Positions 26,607-35,202 of a DNA stretch of 64,000 nucleotides are shown here, in pieces. Made by a program: the position numbers and the translations under genes. Under the pieces are notes generated by a model. The model had not been told where the DNA came from. It searched no databases and saw only the letters and a program-made list of their open reading frames with translations. This DNA comes from Limnochordia bacterium (GTDB taxonomy: Bacteria; Bacillota; Limnochordia; DUMW01), in contig JALNWK010000004.1 in NCBI GenBank assembly GCA_023230925.1, forward strand, positions 16,659 to 80,658, in the 5' to 3' direction. Numbering within the stretch: position 1 is the first letter of the stretch; each line of letters starts with the position of its first letter.

Positions 26607-27020
26607 ATGCAGTTCGAATCTCGAAGTACTAAGCTAACTCTTTTTGTAGCAGCTACATCGGTACTAGTCATCTGCATTTGCGCTTTCGCTGCACCTCCTC
26701 CCTAGGATGGGTGCCCAGCGGCAAATGGTGGATATCATGCATGGGAGCCAGAACCATTTCGCTATGGACAACTGTATTACCAGTGTGACTACCATACACA
26801 CTATTTGTTTTTTGGCTGCCACTGCGCCGTTTGGCGCACGACCGAAACATGGTACTGCCTGAACTGTGATTACTCTACCAGGATATGGGGAGATCCGAGC
26901 CTTGACGTAGAATGGCACGAGCCTTGCGGTGAAAACGAACCTTGTCCGTGGTTCCCTGACTCAGCATGCACACACCGTACTCCCGAACTTGCACCAGGTT
27001 ACCTAATACCAGACGGGTAA
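26607..27020 (+). pseudogene. Small secreted Cys-rich protein gene with in-frame TAG (nonsense or recoded)
   Basis: From ATG 26607, with AGAGGGTGA just upstream, the frame encodes a signal peptide (TKLTLFVAATSVLVICICAF) ending near residue 28. Codon 33 (26703-26705) is TAG. The same frame then stays open for 104 more codons to TAA 27018. The downstream part has nine Cys, many aromatics and zinc-ribbon-like pairs (FFGCHCAVW, WYCLNCDY, EPCGENEPCPW), so it is clearly protein-like. One C-to-T change of CAG would explain the stop; readthrough or pyrrolysine insertion is an alternative I cannot test. It precedes an ABC exporter locus by 168 bases and may encode its exported substrate. No known family recognised. 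Confidence 0.65.
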
Positions 27021-27188
27021 TTCCATAACCGTGTTCAGGCACCGTATTCGTTATTAGATAAGTTCTACTCAGCATAGAACAATCGCCCCGACAGGGAACA
27101 TTGGGACAGATGGAGGATATATCGGGTTCCCATTGAACTGCCGCTAGCCACAACCCATTTAACACCATCCAAGGGGGAGTGTTTGTAA

Positions 27189-29462
27189 GTGCTGCGCAAA
27201 GAAACTGGATTTCAGTATCTTGTTTGCTTCAACAATAAATTTTCCTTTGCCTCAGCTTTCTCTCTGTGGGGCATGTTGTTACTGGTTTGGTTATCAGTAC
27301 CAAATTGGAATGCCGGAAACCAAAGATTCCTGTACACCTTTGTGTATAGCTTGTATGTTAGTGGGCCGATCATGGTTCTCCACGCTTTTCATGTAGCAAA
27401 ACACGAGAAGTTGTATCAGTTCTTTGAAATTAGCCAGGCATTACCGCAGGACCACGATCGGCGCTATCTGGGGCGAATATTGGGCACAATGCTCTTCTAC
27501 ATCACCCTGTTTATTGGCATCATGTTAACCATCCTGCTGATCCATCTTATTACTAGAACACCCGCGCCGAGTCTAAGCGATTGTGTGGCTAGTTTTTTGG
27601 GAATACAGTTACCTTTCATTATCTTTGCCACCGCAATGGGCTTTTTGCTCAATGAGTTTGTGCAGAAACAAATCCCAGCATGGCTAATCGTGATTGGCGG
27701 GTTTATCTTCCTCCTCGTACTAGGTGAGAAAACCCATGGGCGACCCACACCATGGTTTAGACTAACGCTCCTCGACCCTATCTGGCATATGTATGATTTA
27801 GGCGGGGAAGGCCTTGGATATACTTTCCCGGGCTATGCCCAGGATCTACCCTTGTTGGGCAAAAGCAAGCTTTTTTGGTTATGTGCCTCCTGCTTAAGTC
27901 TTCTAGGTTGTATTTCACATAGCCGGAAAAAAGGTCATTATCCTCACACTGTGCTGAAATCAGTCGTGGTAACTACTCTGTTAGGAGCCTTTCTGGTGGG
28001 TACCGTAGCATCGGGAGCGTTGTTCCTTGGGGAGATTGAAACAATCGAGCAAATCATCAAAAAAAGCGAGGAGAAGTACTTTGTAGATTCACAGGTCAAT
28101 CTAGCCTTTCGGGAAAACTGGATCATCCAACATCATCTACAGATCCAAGATTATGCTTTAGATATCGAACTGGAACCGAGGAGGCATACGCTACGCGCGG
28201 TCGCCAAGATCACCCTCGAAAACTTATCAGACCAATCCTATACCTCCATCCCCTTTAGTCTCGATCCGGATCTGACCATCCACTACATCAAACAGAACGG
28301 ACAAGAGATCTCCTGGACACAGGATCGAACTATTAACACCGTTGGACTTGTACAATCCTTGCAACCAGGTAGTCGCGTCGAGCTTGAAATTGGTTACTCG
28401 GGAATCATTTGGGATTGGAAACGGATTTACCTAGTAGCAGAGCTTAAAAACTTCATCGGAGAGGCTACGCTCCTTAACGACACCTATGGTTGGTATCCAT
28501 TATTGGGTAACCATTTCTATTACCTTTTTAACAGCAGCATTAGGGAAAACGCCCTGGATTCGAGTCGCCCGATGATCCTTCCCCATCCTCTAACACTGTC
28601 TGTGATCGGACCAAAGGACATGGTCATCGCTACGGGATTACCCTTGGTTAGTGAGGAATTCGTCGAGAACAAACGCCATACTGTGTTTTCCGGCACAGCA
28701 ATAGCGGCGCTATCGCTAGTGGGTAGCCGGAATTTCGTCAGAATAAGCGAGGGCAATATAACCTGGTACCTCTTTCCGGAAGACCGCGAAAAACGACTAC
28801 CACTCCTGTCCGAATACCAGAAACAACTGGAGTTCTACAGCATGCTTACTGGCTGGAAACCGGAACAGTTCACTTTGATAACTGTACCCCTTGGTCTGAA
28901 TGGTAGAAAACTGGCATCGTCGGGCGGAAACACGCACCTAGTTAGCCGAAGGAGCGAATTGCACTTCGCAAACGATGTGGTAGTAAAACAAGCCTTCGTG
29001 CGCTATCATGGGGTGCAGTTTAACGTTGGACCACATAACATGCGGATTATAAATCGGGAACGCTTCGAACAACTATTTGAGCACGTTAAGTTCCCGGGGC
29101 TCAATCGGGAGCGGCTAGCTGCTACGAGTGGGGTTCATGGGAACACTTCCACTACTCTTGGTGAATATCTCGACTTTTTGTATTTCGTAGATACCGGACA
29201 AAAAACGATCGCAGATATAGAAGATGAATTCTATTTTGACCCCAGGCTGCTAGGCCCTTCAGCCGAGTCTAATGTTTTAGAGCCTCTAAAGACCAATGTA
29301 CCAACTTCAGTACAAATGCTACACCAAGTCTACCTAGACCACGGTATTGAAGGTGTTGCCCGCATCACTCGGCCGTTGTTTGAATTAACATCTGGCTGGG
29401 GAGCAAGTCAACCACTAATCGAGATGATGATCATAACGGCCTTTGGAGAAGATTACTTATGA
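27189..29462 (+). CDS. ABC-2-type permease fused to a degenerate M1-peptidase-like domain
   Basis: 757 residues. Residues ~20-290 have about seven hydrophobic segments as in ABC-2 permeases (for example MLFYITLFIGIMLTILLIHL, PAWLIVIGGFIFLLVLG, VVVTTLLGAFLVGTVA). From ~310 an extracytoplasmic part resembles the M1 aminopeptidase N-terminal saddle (DYALDIELEPRRHTLRAVAK, LENLSDQSYTSIPFSL, VELEIGYSGI), then a catalytic-like region (ITVPLGLNGRKLASSGG). Where M1 enzymes have HExxH and a Glu, this protein has VVVKQAFVRYHGVQ, so zinc catalysis is unlikely. The start is taken as GTG 27189 after AAGGGGGAG. It overlaps the next permease by four bases. Inferred: peptide export or immunity complex with the two following genes. 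Confidence 0.75.
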   Translation: MLRKETGFQYLVCFNNKFSFASAFSLWGMLLLVWLSVPNWNAGNQRFLYTFVYSLYVSGPIMVLHAFHVAKHEKLYQFFEISQALPQDHDRRYLGRILGTMLFYITLFIGIMLTILLIHLITRTPAPSLSDCVASFLGIQLPFIIFATAMGFLLNEFVQKQIPAWLIVIGGFIFLLVLGEKTHGRPTPWFRLTLLDPIWHMYDLGGEGLGYTFPGYAQDLPLLGKSKLFWLCASCLSLLGCISHSRKKGHYPHTVLKSVVVTTLLGAFLVGTVASGALFLGEIETIEQIIKKSEEKYFVDSQVNLAFRENWIIQHHLQIQDYALDIELEPRRHTLRAVAKITLENLSDQSYTSIPFSLDPDLTIHYIKQNGQEISWTQDRTINTVGLVQSLQPGSRVELEIGYSGIIWDWKRIYLVAELKNFIGEATLLNDTYGWYPLLGNHFYYLFNSSIRENALDSSRPMILPHPLTLSVIGPKDMVIATGLPLVSEEFVENKRHTVFSGTAIAALSLVGSRNFVRISEGNITWYLFPEDREKRLPLLSEYQKQLEFYSMLTGWKPEQFTLITVPLGLNGRKLASSGGNTHLVSRRSELHFANDVVVKQAFVRYHGVQFNVGPHNMRIINRERFEQLFEHVKFPGLNRERLAATSGVHGNTSTTLGEYLDFLYFVDTGQKTIADIEDEFYFDPRLLGPSAESNVLEPLKTNVPTSVQMLHQVYLDHGIEGVARITRPLFELTSGWGASQPLIEMMIITAFGEDYL

Positions 29463-30097
29463 GAAACCTATGGCTCTCGATGAAAATCCTGGGATTGCCC
29501 TTTGCCCTGTGCTCGTTGTTAGTCATGATCGGTATCGCGTTATTTGTGTTCATTATGGACTTCTTCCCCCCTAGTGTCATCGTTTTGGCCACCGAGGTTT
29601 GCCTGCCCTTGAACGGGGCCTGGTTAGGATCCCGCATCATCGGGGCAGATTTGGATAATGAGATCCTGGAACTTTCCTTTGCCCAGCCTAAGTTTCGCAC
29701 TAAAGGACTCATCGCCCGCATACTAGCACTAGTAGTAGTCATGATTATTCATGTCTTGGCCATGATGTTGGTGCATCGGATCTACGACCCACCCTGTGGA
29801 GAGTGTTACAGACTTCTCTGTTCCACCTTAAGCCCGACATTGTTTTGGGGAGGGTGCGCGTTCTTGCTCACCGCTGTGCTCCGTTCTCCCTTTGCGGCTT
29901 TTAGCGTATGCATGGGAATATGGGCCGCCAACCTTTTCTTGGCAGAGCATCTTCCGGATCAGATCTTCTTATTCCTAGCCGGATTTGAGCCCCAATCACC
30001 TTTGTTTCTGGTAAACAGAGTCCTCTTACTATCGGTGGGGATTTGCTTTACCCTGGGCGGGTTGTGGCTTTCTAGCAAAAGTGAACGCTTCTTCTGA
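29459..30097 (+). CDS. Small ABC-2-type membrane protein
   Basis: 212 residues. About six hydrophobic segments are visible (PFALCSLLVMIGIALFVFIM, IARILALVVVMIIHVLAMM, SPTLFWGGCAFLLTAVL, VLLLSVGICFTLGGLWL). ATG 29459 overlaps the previous stop (ATGA), which indicates translational coupling. It resembles the half-size permeases of BcrAB- or EcsAB-like exporters, but no sequence motif is decisive. It is probably the second membrane subunit for the ATPase encoded next. Confidence 0.72.
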   Translation: MRNLWLSMKILGLPFALCSLLVMIGIALFVFIMDFFPPSVIVLATEVCLPLNGAWLGSRIIGADLDNEILELSFAQPKFRTKGLIARILALVVVMIIHVLAMMLVHRIYDPPCGECYRLLCSTLSPTLFWGGCAFLLTAVLRSPFAAFSVCMGIWAANLFLAEHLPDQIFLFLAGFEPQSPLFLVNRVLLLSVGICFTLGGLWLSSKSERFF

Positions 30098-30173
30098 TTG
30101 GGTAGGTCGTACCGGTAGCAGATACAGCTGTAAGCTTACAAACTATATGCTCTTAGTTAGGAGAGTGAAACCA

Positions 30174-31043
30174 GTGCAGGTACAGCTTAAGGGTTTGAAT
30201 AAGTATTATGGTAAATACCAAGCATTAAAGGACCTCGATGCCACCTGGGGACCAGGAGTAGTAGGCATCTTAGGCCCTAACGGAGCAGGGAAGACTACAC
30301 TGATCCGGATCTTGACCGGACTGATTCCCCCCTCATCAGGTGAGGTAGTGGTTAATGGCCTTAGGATTCCCGAAGAGATCCATCAGCTTCGCGATGATCT
30401 AGGATACTTACCTCAGCGTTTTGGACTATATGACTTCCTAAACGCCTATGAATTCCTGGATTATATCGGTATTCTCCGGGGAATGAAGGATACAAAAGCC
30501 CGACACGTAGAAGTAAACCGGGTCTTGGAGTATGTCAATATGACCGAGTCTGCATCCAAGAAGCTGAGAAAAATGTCCGGGGGCATGCGGCAACGTATCG
30601 GTATTGCCCAAGCCATCATGGGAAACCCCCAGTTTCGGATCTTCGATGAGCCCACCGCAGGGCTAGATCCTAGTGAACGAGTTCGTTTTTGGAAGTTACT
30701 TGCGGACTGTGCTGAAACAACATGCGTCTTGTTCTCCACCCATATCGTCGCGGATGTGGAGAATCTATGCGAAAAGGTAGTAGTACTTGATCACGGCCAA
30801 ATCCTATTTGACGGCAACGTCAGTGACCTCTCCAAATTGGCCCGGGGATATGTGTGGACGATGGTCACAACAAAGGATGAGCTTGCCCAAATGGAGGAGG
30901 ATGTCCTAATTGTCTCCACGAAGTATATCATCGGCCAACAGGAAGTACGGGCGATCTCTAAAAACAAGCCGAAGGAAGATGCCATGCCGATTGAGCCTAC
31001 ATTGGAGGATAGTTACTTCATGTTACTTCGAAGGGCCATCTAG
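30174..31043 (+). CDS. ABC transporter ATP-binding protein (exporter type)
   Basis: 289 residues from GTG 30174, chosen because TTAGGAGAGTGA lies just upstream; the frame begins at 30081 inside the permease gene. Walker A ILGPNGAGKTTLIRILTG, Q-loop LGYLPQRFGLYDFL, signature KMSGGMRQRIGIAQAI, Walker B FRIFDEPTAGLDP and switch FSTHIVADVENLCE are all intact. It belongs to the CcmA/BcrA-like exporter group with a ~75-residue C-terminal extension (from about VWTMVTTKDELA). It powers the membrane proteins at 27189 and 29459; a perfect hairpin follows at 31087. Confidence 0.9.
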   Translation: MQVQLKGLNKYYGKYQALKDLDATWGPGVVGILGPNGAGKTTLIRILTGLIPPSSGEVVVNGLRIPEEIHQLRDDLGYLPQRFGLYDFLNAYEFLDYIGILRGMKDTKARHVEVNRVLEYVNMTESASKKLRKMSGGMRQRIGIAQAIMGNPQFRIFDEPTAGLDPSERVRFWKLLADCAETTCVLFSTHIVADVENLCEKVVVLDHGQILFDGNVSDLSKLARGYVWTMVTTKDELAQMEEDVLIVSTKYIIGQQEVRAISKNKPKEDAMPIEPTLEDSYFMLLRRAI

Positions 31044-31086
31044 TGGTGCGAAGGGTCCAGCCGATCATTCGAAGTCCCTATAGATC

Positions 31087-31128
31087 GCAGACGATGGCAT
31101 GATGAATTTTGGTCATGCCATCGTCTGC
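31087..31128. repeat. Perfect 16-bp hairpin without T tract
   Basis: GCAGACGATGGCATGA and its exact complement TCATGCCATCGTCTGC are separated by ten bases, 43 bases after the ABC ATPase stop and between convergent genes. Neither side has a T run. It may work as a two-way terminator or RNA stabiliser, or be a mobile-element remnant. Confidence 0.7.
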
Positions 31129-31174
31129 CAAGCTGCGGAGTTCGTATTTGTCAAACCCGGGCTATGTCATAGAG

Positions 31175-31801
31175 CTACAATATCAGTCTCCACCGACCAT
31201 CAACAATCGTGAAAAACAAGTAGGTTACCTCGGTATTAAATCCAGTCTCGTCCGGTTCGTTGCCAATACTCATTCGTAGGGTTATCTCGGCTTCTACAAC
31301 TTCATACTTTTTGCCTGTGTAGCGACTTGTGTAGTTATTCGTCCGCTGTACAGAGTCGGGGAAAGCACTGCTTACATACCTAAACTGCATCTCTAGCATC
31401 TCCTGATGTATGCTTTCGAACTGTTCCGCTGTCCAGTACTCCTGTAGATCAGGGTGTAGAAAATTGTGGTAATAAAGCTCGCTAGAGAGGAGAAGGAAAA
31501 ACTCCCGCACAATCTCAGCAAATTCACCACGCCAGATTTGATCATAATTTGCCGGTAAAGATTCTCTGCTACCGCTCATCGCTAGGTAGTATGCAAGCTC
31601 ACAAGCGTCAGTCAAATTCTCTCGGTTCAAAAACCCGACATAAGGATCCTTACTTGGTACCCGACCTGGCGATACCCTAAGAAATACCTGTTTCTCCTCG
31701 TAGACCGCGGGATATAGTCGGTTTACCGATGGCAAGGATTCGATTTCTATACCTAGTTGTTCAAAAAGGGGCACCATGTCTACAAACGCCTCGGTTTTCA
31801 C
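31175..31801 (-). CDS. Hypothetical protein
   Basis: 208 residues of ordinary composition and no recognised family. The N-terminal half is helical (LADACELAYYLAMSGS-like stretch, EFAEIVREFFLLLSSELYYH). The C-terminal third (VVEAEITLRMSIGNE, EVTYLFFTIVDGRWRLIL) has the strand pattern of a small alpha/beta-barrel such as an NTF2-like domain; this is only an impression. There is no signal peptide or membrane segment. The start is GTG 31801 with a close GAGG. It is convergent with the ABC exporter genes and separated from them by a long hairpin. Confidence 0.6.
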   Translation of the reverse strand: MKTEAFVDMVPLFEQLGIEIESLPSVNRLYPAVYEEKQVFLRVSPGRVPSKDPYVGFLNRENLTDACELAYYLAMSGSRESLPANYDQIWRGEFAEIVREFFLLLSSELYYHNFLHPDLQEYWTAEQFESIHQEMLEMQFRYVSSAFPDSVQRTNNYTSRYTGKKYEVVEAEITLRMSIGNEPDETGFNTEVTYLFFTIVDGRWRLIL

Positions 31802-32137
31802 TGCCTCAAGGGCATCTTCCCTTCATGTTTCTTACCTATCTTCAGCTTCCAGTCTGTCCTTAACTAGACAACCTCTCAGACCTCTAGCTTCCTTCAGATC
31901 CCACCTTGCGGTGACGCCCTTGCCCTTGGCTAACACTTTCTAGTACCAAGTCTAGGCAGACTCTCATTGCCAAGTTGTTGCCTTTGCCGGGTACTAACTA
32001 CGCCCTCTTACTGAGCTGGGCCTCTGAATAGTAACAAGATTAGCAAAACTATCTCACAAATCGGAGGCATAGCGCCAGTATATTTACCTCCCCACCAACG
32101 GGATACTAAACTAACCTAATGTTTAGGAGGGATCTAC
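31802..32137. other. Intergenic region with dispersed repeat copy 2
   Basis: About 336 bases between divergent genes. It holds the repeat at 32036-32090 and the ribosome site TTAGGAGGGAT (32122-32132) of the oxidoreductase gene. No other gene is visible. Confidence 0.5.
32036..32090. repeat. Dispersed repeat, copy 2
   Basis: Matches 23844-23902 as described there (34 of the first 36 bases). It ends 47 bases before the ATG of the oxidoreductase gene, so it may contain that gene's promoter or a regulator site. Confidence 0.7.
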
Positions 32138-33202
32138 ATGAAACGCTTACGGGTCGGGGTTATTGGTACTGGTATGGCCTTTGAACGCCTGCACTTACCA
32201 GCGTACCAACGACTTCACGATGAATACGAAATAGTCGCCCTATGTGATCGGGAGCATCACAAGGCTTTAGCATGGGGCAACAAGCTTGGTCTTTCTGAGG
32301 AGAGCATCTACGATGATTACCGTTCTTTGGCTCGTCGGGACGATGTAGACGTGATTGATATCATGGTCCCCATCGAGTTGAATTATCCCGTTACCCATGA
32401 GGTGGCCCGGATCATTGCCCACTCCCACCGGGGGGTAATCTGTGAGAAGCCCTTAGGAAGCGACCTGGGGGAAATCGAAGCGGCCCGGGATTTACCGCGG
32501 AAGTACGGGGTGCCGATTATGATCGCCGAAAACTATCGTTACGACGAGGAGACGGACCTCATACGAGATCTGGTACGACAGCAACGGATTGGTGCGGTGG
32601 TCTACTTCATCCAAAATCGTGTGGTTAACATGCCCCAGGATATGTTGGGCAATGAATTTGCTGCTAAGGAGTGGCGTCAGCATCCCGAGTTCCCGGGGGG
32701 CATTATCACCGATACAGTGGTTCATGATCTGGCCGCCTTGCGACACATCTTCGGTTCCATCAAACAAGTCCAAGCCTTCGGTGTACCGATTGATGCGGAG
32801 TTTGCACCCTTTAGTGTTGTCAATGCCAATCTACTATTTCACAATGGAGTGACCGGCCAGTTTTCCTTCTTCTGCTCGGGCAAGGAAATGCAGCGGCCTC
32901 TGATTGGCCTGCGGATCTTTGGCACCGGGGGCATGATTTACCTCGAGGAGAAAGATGCCGGCATCATCAACATTGCCTACAATGATGGTTCCGCAGAACA
33001 GCTCTCCTACCAACCGGAACAAGGATTTTACCGGGAGCTAATCAACTTCTACAAGGCGATGAACCACACAGAACCCATCTTTGTCACCCCTGAGCTGGAA
33101 TTTGGTGATACTAAGACGATTCTAGCCATTATTAAATCAGCAGCCGCAGGGGGCGAAGTCTTAGAGGTAGATGAAGAACCGGAATATGTAGCCAGTTACT
33201 AA
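32138..33202 (+). CDS. Gfo/Idh/MocA-family oxidoreductase
   Basis: 354 residues, normal for the family. The N-terminal Rossmann motif VGVIGTGMAFERLHLPAYQ binds NAD(P). GVICEKPLGSDLGE carries the EKP Lys, and GGIITDTVVHDLAALRHIFG holds the catalytic Asp/His block. ATG 32138 has GGAGGGA upstream. Such enzymes oxidise or reduce the hydroxyls of sugars, inositols or pseudodisaccharides; the substrate is not evident. It is transcribed alone and ends in a short GC hairpin at 33222-33248. Confidence 0.9.
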   Translation: MKRLRVGVIGTGMAFERLHLPAYQRLHDEYEIVALCDREHHKALAWGNKLGLSEESIYDDYRSLARRDDVDVIDIMVPIELNYPVTHEVARIIAHSHRGVICEKPLGSDLGEIEAARDLPRKYGVPIMIAENYRYDEETDLIRDLVRQQRIGAVVYFIQNRVVNMPQDMLGNEFAAKEWRQHPEFPGGIITDTVVHDLAALRHIFGSIKQVQAFGVPIDAEFAPFSVVNANLLFHNGVTGQFSFFCSGKEMQRPLIGLRIFGTGGMIYLEEKDAGIINIAYNDGSAEQLSYQPEQGFYRELINFYKAMNHTEPIFVTPELEFGDTKTILAIIKSAAAGGEVLEVDEEPEYVASY

Positions 33203-33221
33203 GTCACAATGATGAGATAAA

Positions 33222-33248
33222 GGGGTAGCGCAACTTGCGCGCTGCCCC
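33222..33248 (+). terminator. GC-rich hairpin after the oxidoreductase gene
   Basis: GGGGTAGCGC pairs with GCGCTGCCCC (one G-U pair) about 20 bases after the stop. No T run follows, so termination would be inefficient or factor-assisted. Confidence 0.45.
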
Positions 33249-33468
33249 TCCCACAGCCTACACAGTCTCCCCTTGTGTTCCTTCGTGGTCAACGGGCCAT
33301 CGTATGGCCTTTCTTGGCTACTATATTATTAGCGCCTGCCGATCAGCCATTGTACAGAAGCGGTAGCGCAAGCCCCATCATAAAGACAAGTCTACCGCCT
33401 AGTTACAGGACAAACAACATCCGATCCATGTAGATCTCACTTCCATCAAGATACAACCTCTTGCTATG

Positions 33469-34533
33469 CTAGTCTCCGATCACTTGATCCATATCCTGTC
33501 GTGCTGCAGCAACAAAGGCCTCGATGTTCTCCCAGGGGACATCCGGTTCGAGGACATGGGTTGGGGCCAGGACTAGACCACCACCAGCGCCCAAAAGGCG
33601 GATCCGTTCTGTTACATAGGCGAATACCTCTTCTGGCCTACCAAAGGGCATGATGCTTTGGGTGCCCACTGTGCCCCAAAGAGATAGCCTTGTGCCATAG
33701 CGTTGCTTAATCTCCTCTGGATTCATACACTCAGGCTGCACCGGATTTAAAACATCCACGCCAACCTCCACCAAATCATCTAGGATCGGCTCGATTACCC
33801 CGTCACTATGGTACCAGATATGGATATGCGGCTTGATGCTTTTGGCAGCCGCAATGACCTGTGCTAATCGAGGCTTCAACCAGTACCGCCAAGTATCCGG
33901 GCTCATCAGCATTGCTCTTTGTGAACCAACGTCATCACCTAGGCGAATCATGTCAACCCCTGCCCGGGCATAACCGGTCGCAACAGCCACGTTAAGTGAG
34001 GTAATCCTATCTAGCAGGACCTCCGCCAGTTCCGGATTTACCAGAAAGTCCACCAGAAGATTCTCCATCCCCCGCATGTACCAAGCTGTCTCAAAAATAT
34101 GTCCCACAAAGGCGCTGACAAACAGGTCCCGGGCATGATATGCTGCAACTAAATCGGATACAGGCGCCATACGGTAGTCCGCATCTCGATCAGGAAAGGG
34201 GTACTCTAAGACCTCGGCAGCAGAGACAATCTTCTCTAAGGGATGCAGCATCTTACTGAAATGGTAATATGTACCCGGTCTGTGGGCGATGCCAAACTCA
34301 TCGACAAACAAACCAGATAAGTTTTCACTGTAATATTGCTGGTAATCCCTCACTTGCTGTGTCGGAGCAAGATCGACATTGCGGATATCCAACTGAAAGT
34401 ACTCCGCCGGATTATATGAGCCGGTTTCCTGCTTGAACCTAGCATGCACCGCCGGTGTAAACTCAAGCTCAAAGGGAATTCGATCCGTTCTTTCGTGGGC
34501 CAATGCAGCTAGAACTCTCTCCCTGGGTAACAC
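33469..34533 (-). CDS. Uroporphyrinogen decarboxylase-like (URO-D/MtaA-type) protein, locus B
   Basis: 354 residues. RERVLAALAHERTDRIPFELE is the usual URO-D-domain start, VDMIRLGDDVGSQRAMLMSP and HIWYHSDGVIEPILDDLVEVGVDVLNPVQ are the core barrel blocks, and LSLWGTVGTQSIMPFG follows. Such non-heme members resemble methyltransferases (MtaA, CmuA), but many sit in sugar operons with no known role. GTG 34533 is preceded by GAAGGAGG. Last gene of the locus B operon; a second URO-D protein sits next to another binding protein at 47690. Confidence 0.88.
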   Translation of the reverse strand: MLPRERVLAALAHERTDRIPFELEFTPAVHARFKQETGSYNPAEYFQLDIRNVDLAPTQQVRDYQQYYSENLSGLFVDEFGIAHRPGTYYHFSKMLHPLEKIVSAAEVLEYPFPDRDADYRMAPVSDLVAAYHARDLFVSAFVGHIFETAWYMRGMENLLVDFLVNPELAEVLLDRITSLNVAVATGYARAGVDMIRLGDDVGSQRAMLMSPDTWRYWLKPRLAQVIAAAKSIKPHIHIWYHSDGVIEPILDDLVEVGVDVLNPVQPECMNPEEIKQRYGTRLSLWGTVGTQSIMPFGRPEEVFAYVTERIRLLGAGGGLVLAPTHVLEPDVPWENIEAFVAAARQDMDQVIGD

Positions 34534-34603
34534 AAGACAACGCCTCCTTCCATGATCCCATCATACTCCATCTGCCGGACAACTAACTAGGGGCCAAGGA
34601 GGA

Positions 34604-35188
34604 TCAATCTAAGGGATAGAACTCTGGGTTTGCGAACCAGACACTACCCTGCACATTTACGAAAAACAGCTCAAACATAATGCTCACCGGTTCTTCCTGA
34701 GGTAACACCATTATTCCTTCAAACATCATCCATCCTTCTTCGTCCATGGCAGCAGGCTGTAGCGGCACCTGATGGGTCTCGGTCCAGTCTTTAGCATGGG
34801 ATGTTAGTCTAGTCTCCACCCCTTGCCAGGTCCAGCTAGGCGCCTTAGAATCAACTACATCGACTTTCACCCACACCCGGGCCAGATACCCTTGGCCTTT
34901 CGTTAGGACACCCTGCTTAGGGCAGTAGTAGAAATGGAAGTTAGCTGATAAGTCGGTACTATGGGTGGTAATCCGACCAGATTCAGCTCCCTTTCTTGTG
35001 ACCGTCGGATCCACCGTAAAGCTTACGGTATCTTCACTTCCTTGCCATAGCTGTGTGCGCCAATGATCGGTACCCAATGTGAAACTGTTGGTATCGATTA
35101 AGCTTGTACTTTGGGCAACGGAAAGACTACCCCATAACAAGATAAGCAGGAAGCAAAACCCTATGCATCTATACTTACCCTTCATCAT
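34604..35188 (-). CDS. Small secreted carbohydrate-binding-module-like protein
   Basis: 194 residues from ATG 35188, eight bases after AAGGAGT. A type I signal peptide (CIGFCFLLILLWGSLSVAQS) is followed by a single beta-sandwich-like domain: SFTLGTDHWRTQLWQG, RKGAESGRITTH, GQGYLARVWVKV and VSIMFELFFVNVQGSVWFAN. This is the strand order of CBM4/9-type modules with aromatic residues that could stack on sugars. It directly follows the binding-protein gene, so it may hand glycans to that protein. There is no catalytic domain. Confidence 0.7.
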   Translation of the reverse strand: MMKGKYRCIGFCFLLILLWGSLSVAQSTSLIDTNSFTLGTDHWRTQLWQGSEDTVSFTVDPTVTRKGAESGRITTHSTDLSANFHFYYCPKQGVLTKGQGYLARVWVKVDVVDSKAPSWTWQGVETRLTSHAKDWTETHQVPLQPAAMDEEGWMMFEGIMVLPQEEPVSIMFELFFVNVQGSVWFANPEFYPLD

Positions 35189-35202
35189 GGTCACACTCCT
35201 TC

